A stretch of DNA of 5,199 bases from an uncultured Candidatus Saccharibacteria bacterium. GTDB taxonomy: Bacteria; Patescibacteriota; Saccharimonadia; Saccharimonadales; Saccharimonadaceae. Both the position numbers and the translations under genes were made by a program. The notes beneath the pieces are model-generated. The model saw only the letters and a program-made list of their open reading frames with translations. It did no database searches and was not told the DNA's origin. The stretch is taken from assembly GCA_948663575.1 (NCBI GenBank), contig CAPNAV010000043.1, positions 1 through 5,199 on the forward strand. The letters are read 5' to 3'. Shown in pieces: positions 1 through 4,289 of this stretch (position 1 is its first letter; each line of letters begins with the position of its first letter).

Positions 1-24
1 TGAATTCTGTGCTTATGGTTATTA

Positions 25-66
25 TGTCAAAATTGTATTGACAAAAGGGGGATAGTTTGATATAAT
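25..66 (+). promoter_or_regulatory. Promoter of the TrmB-type regulator gene with operator-like inverted repeat
   Basis: The -35 TTGACA (38-43) and the -10 TATAAT (61-66) are both perfect consensus with a 17-bp spacer, and TGA at 58-60 makes an extended -10. The predicted transcription start is about base 73, only 3 nt before the ATG at 76, so the transcript should be almost leaderless. TGTCAA (25-30) and TTGACA (38-43) form a perfect 6-bp inverted repeat around a 7-bp centre. A repressor bound there would cover the -35. Autoregulation by the encoded regulator is inferred, not shown. Confidence 0.9.
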
Positions 67-75
67 GGACGTAAT

Positions 76-834
76 ATGGATATTGAAATAATACAAAAAG
101 CTGGCTTAACGAAACCGCAAGCGACGATATATTTGACATTAGCGCAAAATGGCGCGATGACGCCGGCGGAGCTTTCGGAAAAGACCGGAGAAACGAGAAC
201 TAATACTTATGCGCTACTGAACAAGCTGGAGCAGTTGAAGCTGGTGCGAAATATTGGGCAGAAAACAGCAAAATACCGGGCTGAGAATCCGGCTAATTTG
301 GAAGCACTGGCGGAGAGGCGGAGAAAGATTGTTAGCAAAAATGAACAGGAGCTAAAAGGCGGGATGTCGGCGCTGCTGGATATGTTTTATACGGCAAACG
401 CAGCGCCAGGGAGCCGAACCCTGACGGGTAGAGAAGGACTGAGAGAAGTGCATCGGGATGTATTGAACACCGGCGAAACAACGTATCTGATTCGGACGCC
501 GTTTGATTCGAAATACGATGATCTGATTAGTATTTTTCGTGAGAAGCGAGCAGCTAAAGGGATAAAGACGATTGCGCTAACCCCGGCTACGCCACACGCC
601 AAACAATATGCCGTAGACGGGACGGATGAGAAATACTTGTTTGAGCGGACGATGATACCGCTCGATGCATATAAAAGTCCGGTTGAAATTATGATTTATG
701 GCAAAAAGGTAGCGCTAATATCGTACGGAGAAGAAGAGATTGCGATGCTGATTACTTCTCCGCCGATTGCAGCGGCGTTTAGAGAGCTATTTTTGATGCT
801 GCAGGACTACTGGAGAAGGCAAAAGGTAGAATAA
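76..834 (+). CDS. TrmB-family winged-helix transcriptional regulator
   Basis: This 252-residue protein is probably a cytoplasmic DNA-binding regulator. Residues 1-70 match the TrmB winged helix: a start like 'AGLTKPQATIYLTLAQNG', then a recognition-helix segment ('TPAELSEKTGETRTNTYALLNKLEQLKLV') and a wing ending near 'KYRAENP'. Residues about 75-105 form a charged helix, a likely dimer linker. The rest (about 110-245) resembles the C-terminal effector domain of TrmB-like proteins, with alternating strands such as 'PVEIMIYGKKVALISY' and a final amphipathic helix 'AAFRELFLMLQDYW'. The family senses sugars in archaea; the ligand here cannot be inferred. ATG 76 is chosen because it lies 9 nt after the -10, so no ribosome-binding site is expected. 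The 3' end of this gene recurs in three degraded copies at 1151-1320. The family call is sound; the regulon is unknown. Confidence 0.85.
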   Translation: MDIEIIQKAGLTKPQATIYLTLAQNGAMTPAELSEKTGETRTNTYALLNKLEQLKLVRNIGQKTAKYRAENPANLEALAERRRKIVSKNEQELKGGMSALLDMFYTANAAPGSRTLTGREGLREVHRDVLNTGETTYLIRTPFDSKYDDLISIFREKRAAKGIKTIALTPATPHAKQYAVDGTDEKYLFERTMIPLDAYKSPVEIMIYGKKVALISYGEEEIAMLITSPPIAAAFRELFLMLQDYWRRQKVE

Positions 835-1008
835 TTTACGAAAAGCTAGCAAACAGTCGAAAAATGTAATTATTAGCCTACTGAAGCCTTCGGAATTAAC
901 AGCTGCGCGGGTCCAGTCTAGGATTCAGTATCTCTTGGAATCGACGAATATTAAGCTTAATCGAGTGCTACTAGTGACGAGGTCGGGGAAAATTATTGAC
1001 ATTAGGTA
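830..1008 (+). pseudogene. Start-less open stretch, possible gene remnant
   Basis: An open frame of about 58 codons runs from just after a stop at 827-829 to TAG 1006-1008. It has no ATG or GTG and no ribosome-binding site near its beginning. The translation looks protein-like, with segments such as 'SLLKPSELTAARVQSRIQYL' and 'NRVLLVTRSGKIIDIR', and an alternation of amphipathic helix and strand. I do not recognise the family. It may be the tail of a lost gene next to the regulator, or chance. Its last codons overlap the -35 of the small RNA promoter at 996-1024. A 12-bp palindrome (950-961) lies inside it. Confidence 0.25.
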
Positions 1009-1024
1009 GCGGTTGTGCTATACT
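996..1024 (+). promoter_or_regulatory. Consensus promoter of a small RNA
   Basis: TTGACA (996-1001), a 17-bp spacer, and TATACT (1019-1024) preceded by TGC (extended -10). The predicted start is base 1031. The only obvious product is the ~50-nt hairpin transcript that ends at the T-run 1075-1080. The promoter is stronger in consensus terms than that of the nucleotidyltransferase gene downstream. Confidence 0.85.
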
Positions 1025-1030
1025 GAAAGC

Positions 1031-1080
1031 AACAGAAGGTAGATGCGCCCGGAAATGGGCAATAGGATGCCTTCTTTTTT
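1031..1080 (+). ncRNA. Very small structured RNA of about 50 nt
   Basis: The predicted transcript begins at about 1031 (AAC leader) and consists of one long folded hairpin. The closing helix pairs AGAAGGTA (1034-1041) with TGCCTTCT (1068-1075), including one G-U pair. The apical helix pairs GCCCG (1047-1051) with TGGGC (1056-1060) around a GAAA tetraloop (1052-1055). Between them lies an internal loop of GATGC (1042-1046) facing AATAGGA (1061-1067). The closing helix runs straight into six T (1075-1080), so it also serves as the terminator. A consensus promoter sits exactly at the 5' end. I do not recognise the internal loop as a known riboswitch. It could be a regulatory RNA, a minimal aptamer, or an attenuator for what follows. 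Confidence 0.65.
1034..1080 (+). terminator. Intrinsic terminator formed by the small RNA itself
   Basis: The stem AGAAGGTA/TGCCTTCT is followed directly by T1075-T1080. The terminator stem is the outer helix of the small RNA, so termination depends on the fold of the whole molecule, including the 12-nt internal loop. That is an arrangement in which ligand binding could tune read-through, though nothing here proves it. Confidence 0.65.
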
Positions 1081-1094
1081 GGTTTGGAGATTGG

Positions 1095-1142
1095 ATGGCT
1101 GGGATTGAGATCTTAGTAAAACGGGATGAGGCAGTGTTTTAG
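1095..1142 (+). CDS. Possible 15-codon mini-ORF after the small RNA terminator
   Basis: ATG 1095 is preceded by GGAG (1086-1089) with a 5-nt gap, and the frame ends at TAG 1140-1142, encoding MAGIEILVKRDEAVF. It would be reached only by transcripts that read through the terminator ending at 1080. A leader peptide is conceivable, but an ORF this short occurs often by chance, and leaderless starts rather than Shine-Dalgarno starts prevail on this strand. Confidence 0.15.
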   Translation: MAGIEILVKRDEAVF

Positions 1143-1150
1143 GGATATGA

Positions 1151-1320
1151 ATTACAACGGCGTTAGGAGGATAATTTTAATATTGCAATATTCGGGCAAA
1201 CTCCTGCTTAATGAGCGGCAAGCGACGTTAGGAGGCGATTCTTGATGTTGCAGGATTATTGGATTCTCTTAATGCTACAGGATCGTTGGAGCCGGTGAAA
1301 AGGTTATGGTATAATCGTAG
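1151..1320 (+). repeat. Three decayed copies of the 3' end of the TrmB-type gene
   Basis: The parent segment is 766-840, the end of the regulator gene. Copy 1 (about 1151-1194) matches it from ATTACAACGGCGTTAGGAGG onward. Copy 2 (about 1217-1262) keeps TTGATGTTGCAGGATTATTGG, apart from small changes identical to the parent stretch coding FLMLQDYW. Copy 3 (about 1263-1320) keeps AATGCTACAGGATCGTTGG and continues through GAAAAGGT into the -10 region of the next gene. In the frame 1221-1298, copies 2 and 3 still read FLMLQDYW then LLMLQDRW before a TGA. Copies 1 and 2 align without gaps from CGTTAGGAGG over 32 bp with 24 identities. These are remnants of tandem partial duplication. They no longer encode a regulator. 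Confidence 0.7.
1286..1315 (+). promoter_or_regulatory. Promoter of the nucleotidyltransferase gene
   Basis: The -10 TATAAT (1310-1315) is perfect and is extended by TGG (1307-1309). The -35 TTGGAG (1286-1291) is a moderate match with an 18-bp spacer. The predicted start is about 1322, 3 nt before ATG 1325, so the mRNA is expected to be leaderless, with the same 9-nt distance from -10 to ATG as the regulator gene. The -35 lies in the third degraded copy of the regulator's 3' end, at the point corresponding to the parent CTGGAG. Confidence 0.8.
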
Positions 1321-1324
1321 CATT

Positions 1325-2518
1325 ATGAAATCTAGAGAGAGTTTTGGCGCTGCAGGGGCAGGAGAGACACAGCATTTTGACGATTTTGAGGCGATGGACG
1401 TGGCCTTGAGAGGGCTAAAAAGAGTGACCGAGGAAAAGCAGAGGCGTGAGGCGGAGGCAGCGGAGTTTGCTGAGGTTGAAGTGGATAATGAAGAGGACGG
1501 CTGGAGAGGAGAGGACACTCAGGAGAGCTACTGGGATGATGATGAATATGACGATTATTACCAAGGAGAAGAGAGACTAGAAGAGTTGGAGCGCGAAAAG
1601 CGGTTTGAGGTGATGACGATTCCGCAAGAGATTCTGGAGGAATATGGGCTGCCGACAGATTTGCCGGCGGGAGTAGCAGTGATGGGCGGAACGGCGCGGA
1701 GTTTGGCGCGGAGAGTAGTGACTGGCGATAAGGAGCCGGTGCGGGATTTGGATTTGATATATGTGCCAGAGTTGGCGGAGCCCGATAATCCGGCGAGCAG
1801 CGAACAGCTTGACGCGGTGTCGGCAAAGTATATGGCGGATGACTATAAATATGGGCACGGCGTGGAGACAAAGAGATTGGAAGAGTATTTTGATACGCGA
1901 GATTTTACGATTAATCAGTGCCTCGTAGTGGGAGACAAACTTTTGATGACACGGGCGGCATATGATGATATGCAGGAGAATATCATTAGGACGACGCATG
2001 ATAGGCAGCCACGAGAGTATGCGTATGTAAATAATCGAACGTATGTACGGGCGTTGATGCTAGAGGCGGTATTGCAAGAGTGTACGAGTTCTTATCCTAC
2101 GATTGAAAGTGTAATGAATGGGAGATGCGATGAGGATGGGAATCTGTTTCCGGTGAGTGGTTTTGATGTGGCGTTGGTGCTAAATAAGACAATGGCGCGA
2201 GGCGTGCGAACAGCTATGCGCATGACAGAAGTGCTGGCGGACTACGATGTGATAAACGATCGGTTTACTGATCGACCTTTAGCACTAGCGAGAGCGCTGA
2301 GAGAGGATAACGTAAGATTTATGTTCCGGCCGGTTGATGATAATATTGAAGAGGGCGGTATGGATGAGGATTTTGAAGTAAAAACAACCTCGCCGATAAA
2401 GGAGCGAGTAAGAAAGAATCTGCGAGAATATAAATCAAGGGATTCTAGTCAATGGACAGAGCCGCTATCTGGACAATACACAATGATGGATTACGAAATA
2501 GCAAACGGGGTGGCGTAG
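1325..2518 (+). CDS. Class II nucleotidyltransferase, CCA-adding/poly(A) polymerase-like, with acidic N-terminal extension
   Basis: The protein has 397 residues from ATG 1325. Residues 119-143 carry the nucleotidyltransferase signature: GG at 121-122, then TARSLARR, then RDLDLIYV with the catalytic Asp pair D141/D143. Residues 192-197 are RDFTIN, the second hallmark of the tRNA nucleotidyltransferase/poly(A) polymerase head domain, followed by 'AYDDMQENIIRTT', which matches the usual 'GGLEDLKNKIIRT' segment. Such enzymes add nucleotides to RNA 3' ends; the substrate here is unknown. Residues 40-95 are extremely acidic (runs of D and E around 'WDDDEYDDYYQ') with a helical 'GEERLEELEREKRF' end; this extension is not part of the family. 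The C-terminal half is divergent, without a clear RNA-binding domain, so a true CCA enzyme is doubtful. A TTG start 22 codons upstream is possible, but its codons would span the promoter, so ATG 1325 is preferred. Confidence 0.8.
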   Translation: MKSRESFGAAGAGETQHFDDFEAMDVALRGLKRVTEEKQRREAEAAEFAEVEVDNEEDGWRGEDTQESYWDDDEYDDYYQGEERLEELEREKRFEVMTIPQEILEEYGLPTDLPAGVAVMGGTARSLARRVVTGDKEPVRDLDLIYVPELAEPDNPASSEQLDAVSAKYMADDYKYGHGVETKRLEEYFDTRDFTINQCLVVGDKLLMTRAAYDDMQENIIRTTHDRQPREYAYVNNRTYVRALMLEAVLQECTSSYPTIESVMNGRCDEDGNLFPVSGFDVALVLNKTMARGVRTAMRMTEVLADYDVINDRFTDRPLALARALREDNVRFMFRPVDDNIEEGGMDEDFEVKTTSPIKERVRKNLREYKSRDSSQWTEPLSGQYTMMDYEIANGVA

Positions 2519-2652
2519 GATAATACGGATATTTGGTAATGCGGGGCGATTTGCGGAGTAGTGTAGAGTAATAACCCCCAGGCGATGATAGGGGGATTTG
2601 CGGGGTGGTGTATTGAGATTGTAACCATGGGTTTTGAAAATATACCAAATGG
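2519..2652 (+). repeat. Imperfect direct repeat after the nucleotidyltransferase gene, with weak hairpin
   Basis: A unit beginning GATTTGCGGAGTAGTGTA (from 2548) recurs as GATTTGCGGGGTGGTGTA (from 2595), and both continue to a TAACC, giving two copies about 30 bp long with a 47-bp period. CCCCC (2575-2579) and GGGGG (2591-2595) can pair around an 11-nt loop and are followed by ATTT, so the segment may be a weak terminator for the nucleotidyltransferase gene. No coding potential is seen. Confidence 0.4.
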
Positions 2653-2677
2653 AAAACCTAGGGTCGATGACCCTGGG
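2653..2677 (-). terminator. Intrinsic terminator of the minus-strand MYG1-like gene
   Basis: CCTAGGGTC (2657-2665) and GACCCTGGG (2669-2677) pair around a 3-nt loop with one mismatch. Read on the minus strand, the stem is followed by TTTT (2656-2653). It lies 17 nt after the stop of the MYG1-like reading frame, which marks the end of that transcript. On the plus strand there is no T-run after the stem. Confidence 0.7.
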
Positions 2678-2693
2678 CTAAGCTTCCCAATAT

Positions 2694-3104
2694 TTAGTTA
2701 ATTACCCGCGCCTCGTGCGCATGCTGAAAGACAGTAGAGCAAGCCTGCTCGACCGCTCTCCAAAGCATATGGCATGCCAGCTCGCAGGCTTCGAGGAAAA
2801 TATCATCCTCCTCGACTTGGGCATTGGGGGCATACGGATCAGGAGCGTTCAGTTCCCGATAGGTCCGGTTATTAGAAACCAAGACCTCATACGGACCCCA
2901 AGCCTTAGTGGCTGGTTTGCGGTGACCGAACATGCGTTCTTCCATCTCGGCGGCGTCGATACCGCGAATCAAAATCCGATCCACGATCTCTGCCGCCTCC
3001 GCTTCGTGGCCCGTCAGGCAATCTAAGTGACTGCAGACTTTCTGACCATATTTTCTCCATATGAGCCCTGCAAATGCATAGTCCGATCCGTCCTTGCGTT
3101 TTTT
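2694..3104 (-). CDS. MYG1/UPF0160-like protein, C-terminal part (-1 frame)
   Basis: This frame is entered from the preceding one by a -1 shift and ends at TAA 2694-2696. The joined product would have 82 + 134 = 216 residues. It keeps clear family features: 'RKDGSDYAFAGLIWRKYG' corresponds to the MYG1 segment 'RENGxPYASAGLIWKxYG', 'AEIVDRILIRGIDAAE' to 'EEVDxxLIQPIDAxD', and 'LNAPDPYAPNAQVEEDDIFL' plus 'EACELACHMLWRAVEQA' to the 'LNPTWN....FLEAVELAxxIL' region. The usual C-terminal part of MYG1 (full length about 290-340) is missing, so this is a short form. The frame is open upstream to a TTG at 3155, but there is no good ribosome-binding site there, which makes independent initiation less likely. 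A sequencing indel or pseudogene remains possible. Confidence 0.65.
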   Translation of the reverse strand, partial: KKRKDGSDYAFAGLIWRKYGQKVCSHLDCLTGHEAEAAEIVDRILIRGIDAAEMEERMFGHRKPATKAWGPYEVLVSNNRTYRELNAPDPYAPNAQVEEDDIFLEACELACHMLWRAVEQACSTVFQHAHEARVIN

Positions 3105-3343
3105 GTCGACATATCCGAAGATGCTGTTATCATCGCTCTGTTGCCGACGGCACAAATGACTGCACCATGCTCGGATGCCTTGATGATATCCTGCGGTCTA
3201 TTGGCCCGCATAATACGAACCCCTCCGAGATATGAGAGTATAGCGATCGCCATGACTTCTCCGTGAAACGCGCCTTCACACGTTACTACGGTTGCCTCGG
3301 CTGCATCGTTCACGAATGTTATGTTGTTGCTTATTTTTCTCAT
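3023..3343 (-). CDS. MYG1/UPF0160-like protein, N-terminal part (zero frame, before -1 shift)
   Basis: The frame starts at ATG 3343 with a strong Shine-Dalgarno AGGAGG 7 nt upstream. Residues 15-70 follow the MYG1 family (DHH-type metal-dependent nuclease/hydrolase) closely: 'VVTCEGAFHGEVMAIAILSYLGG' for the usual 'VTHxGxFHxDEV...', then 'RANRPQDIIKAS' for 'RTRDPE.I..' and 'AVICAVGN' for 'IVVDVGG'. Several residues that bind metal in the family are changed: the first His is Cys, the Asp of FHxDE is lost, the Asp of DVGG is Ala, and DHH appears as DMS (in SDMSTKN). Without a shift the frame runs out in non-family sequence, giving 106 residues. Family homology resumes in the -1 frame right after SDMSTKN, at the heptamer 3098-3104. 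Either this is a catalytically altered paralogue made by frameshifting, or a decaying gene. Confidence 0.7.
   Translation of the reverse strand: MRKISNNITFVNDAAEATVVTCEGAFHGEVMAIAILSYLGGVRIMRANRPQDIIKASEHGAVICAVGNRAMITASSDMSTKNARTDRTMHLQGSYGENMVRKSAVT
3098..3104 (-). promoter_or_regulatory. Canonical -1 frameshift heptamer A_AAA_AAC
   Basis: Read on the minus strand in the frame of ATG 3343, the codons are acA AAA AAC (A3104, AAA 3103-3101, AAC 3100-3098). This fits X_XXY_YYZ exactly. After slipping, Lys and Asn tRNAs re-pair with AAA AAA and the next codon is CGC, leading straight into the conserved RKDGSDYAFAGL segment. No strong downstream hairpin or upstream Shine-Dalgarno stimulator was found by eye, so efficiency is uncertain. 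Confidence 0.55.
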
Positions 3344-3350
3344 AAAGGTT

Positions 3351-3356
3351 CCTCCT
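3351..3356 (-). promoter_or_regulatory. Strong Shine-Dalgarno of the MYG1-like gene
   Basis: AGGAGG on the minus strand lies 7 nt before ATG 3343 and fixes the start. The three complete plus-strand genes have no such site because their transcripts begin at or within 3 nt of the ATG. Confidence 0.85.
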
Positions 3357-3537
3357 GTTTCTCTGACACACTACCTCTAAGATTTAGGTGTCTGACTGCG
3401 TACCGCTCCGCCGGTTGAGATTTGGCGTGGTGGGCTAGTTGATAGATACAAGGTAGATGACCTTGAACGAGACTTGATATTACCGTCTCAGTCATCTAGG
3501 AACGTCACGGATTTGTGATATACGAGCCGTTTAAACC
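3357..3537 (-). other. Second structured stretch between the large RNA and the MYG1-like gene
   Basis: No ORF is seen. On the minus strand several local hairpins occur: CAAGGT/ACCTTG (3465-3460 with 3454-3449), GAGAC/GTCTC (3489-3485 with 3473-3469), and GACAC..GTGTC just before the ribosome-binding site. ACGGTAATATCAAG (3486-3473) nearly repeats ACGGTAATCAAG (3551-3540), which is the 3' partner of the closing helix of the large RNA, so it could be an alternative partner. No promoter or terminator is evident here, so this may be the rest of a 663-nt leader. Confidence 0.45.
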
Positions 3538-4007
3538 AACTTGATTACCGTGCACTATGAAATTTTCTAGGAGTCAGCCTAGTCTGCCTTCGTCTTATCT
3601 AAGCTAAACGCATATGATCATGCAATGCCAGATGTTGCTTTGGCAAAAACTGCTCTTGCAAGGCGGGGTGTTCGCAAAAGGGTTACTATAGCCTATGAAA
3701 GAACGGCAATAGACTAATCTGCGAATATCCCACCTTGAAGATGACTGATGAATTCGACAGGAGCTGATGATATAAATCTGACGATCTATACATTTAGCTG
3801 ACTGATGAATCCTAAACCTAGATGCTCATGAACACTCGTTCTAGCAAAGGTTAATCAACTTTTTAATATTGGGTTTTAATATGCTTATGCTTGGTCTCAG
3901 GCAATTTATGCTTACCCTAGGCGAATCAATGACTCGCGTCACGCTTTTGAACTTCTGAGAGACTGTAAAATAGCCTTTCTTTAGCAGCTTAGCGTAATCA
4001 AGCTTAT
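3538..4007 (-). ncRNA. Large structured RNA (about 470 nt or more), class unknown
   Basis: A consensus minus-strand promoter predicts a start at 4007. No convincing ORF exists on either strand. Three nt into the RNA, 4004-3994 (core CTTGATTAC) pairs with 3548-3538 (core GTAATCAAG), an 11-bp helix closing a 467-nt domain. Next, CTAAGCT (3992-3986) pairs with AGCTTAG (3605-3599). Inside are GCGAGTC-ATT-GATTCGC (3937-3921), a hairpin of about 15 bp with a GUCA loop (3799-3762), and a helix AAGGTGGG + TTCGCA (3736-3720) with TGCGAA + CCCGCCTT (3676-3660) enclosing CTATTGCC/GGCTATAG. Three helices contain a G-U pair on the minus strand that would be a C-A mismatch on the plus strand, which shows the RNA strand. 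ATTCATCAGTCA occurs twice (3810-3799, 3753-3742). The size recalls ornate RNAs such as ROOL or GOLLD, but I recognise no signature; landmarks of tmRNA and RNase P RNA are absent. Confidence 0.7.
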
Positions 4008-4013
4008 GATTTC

Positions 4014-4042
4014 ATTGTAGCACAGATGGTCTTTTTTGTCAA
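4014..4042 (-). promoter_or_regulatory. Consensus promoter of the large structured RNA
   Basis: On the minus strand: TTGACA (4042-4037), a 17-bp spacer, TGC, then TACAAT (4019-4014), with a predicted start at A4007. This places the first base 3 nt before the closing helix of the RNA. The -35 arm CTTTTTTGTCAA (4031-4042, plus strand) forms an inverted repeat with TTGACAAAAAG (4091-4101). Confidence 0.85.
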
Positions 4043-4274
4043 TGGTTATTTTATTTTTTTGCAGAATTTCTATTACTGTTTGATTCTATTTTGACAAAAA
4101 GTAAATAATTATTGCTGCCTACGTCGATTAAAAGAATGTGGAATTTTGGATTATTTGATGTTCTTGAGAAAAAGTGATAAAAAGTGACTGATTTTGGAAA
4201 TGAATGTTCGGGTTTTAGATATTGAAAAAATGATCTAAAGTGAGACGCCTTTTATAGCAGGGGAATTGAAATTG
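4043..4274. other. AT-rich intergenic spacer
   Basis: No ORF or RNA signature is seen on either strand. It contains a TTGACA at 4091 with no -10 at the right distance, the left direct repeat (4116-4138), and a short doubled AAAAAGTGA (from about 4168 and 4180). It separates the minus-strand RNA promoter from the plus-strand NYN gene promoter. Confidence 0.5.
4116..4138 (+). repeat. Left direct repeat flanking the NYN gene
   Basis: This 23-bp element starts TGCCTACGTCG and ends ATTAAAAGAATG. The second copy is at 4909-4938 with a T-to-C change and a 7-bp internal duplication; the 21-bp cores start exactly 800 bp apart (4118 and 4918). Here no terminator hairpin follows, unlike the right copy. 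It is a candidate attachment-site half or the scar of a cassette insertion. Confidence 0.6.
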
Positions 4275-4283
4275 TGATATAAT
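4275..4283 (+). promoter_or_regulatory. Extended -10 promoter of the NYN gene
   Basis: TGA (4275-4277) directly precedes a perfect TATAAT (4278-4283). No good -35 is found 16-18 bp upstream, so recognition would rely on the extended -10. The predicted start coincides with A4290 of the ATG, giving a truly leaderless mRNA. Confidence 0.75.
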
Positions 4284-4289
4284 GTAAGC

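Noticed and set aside
1259..1324. 22-codon N-terminal extension of the nucleotidyltransferase from a TTG
   Set aside because: Those codons overlap the promoter and the decayed trmB-like repeat; the predicted transcript starts at about 1322.
1332..1999. Long minus-strand open frames opposite the nucleotidyltransferase gene
   Set aside because: They are antisense shadows: low-complexity Ser/Pro/His-rich translations, no promoter or ribosome-binding site, and the plus strand has clear family motifs.
2715..3266. Plus-strand open frames opposite the MYG1-like gene
   Set aside because: The minus strand carries MYG1 motifs, a strong Shine-Dalgarno and a terminator; the plus-strand translations match nothing and lack signals.
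3625..3717. Plus-strand 30-codon ORF inside the large RNA region
   Set aside because: It looks protein-like and basic, but has no ribosome-binding site or promoter and is explained by the structured minus-strand RNA.
3742..3775. CTGATGA motifs resembling a hammerhead ribozyme core, and TTCGACAGG resembling a tmRNA 5' end (plus strand)
   Set aside because: No GAAA partner or hammerhead helices are present; there is no matching tmRNA acceptor end, T-arm or tag frame, and wobble evidence puts the RNA on the other strand.
3538..4007. RNase P RNA or tmRNA as identity of the large RNA
   Set aside because: The adjacent P1/P2-like helices are suggestive of RNase P, but the GAGGAAAGUC and ACAGA core motifs are absent, as are the tmRNA landmarks.
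4091..4119. Second plus-strand promoter from TTGACA 4091
   Set aside because: There is no -10-like hexamer at 16-18 bp spacing.
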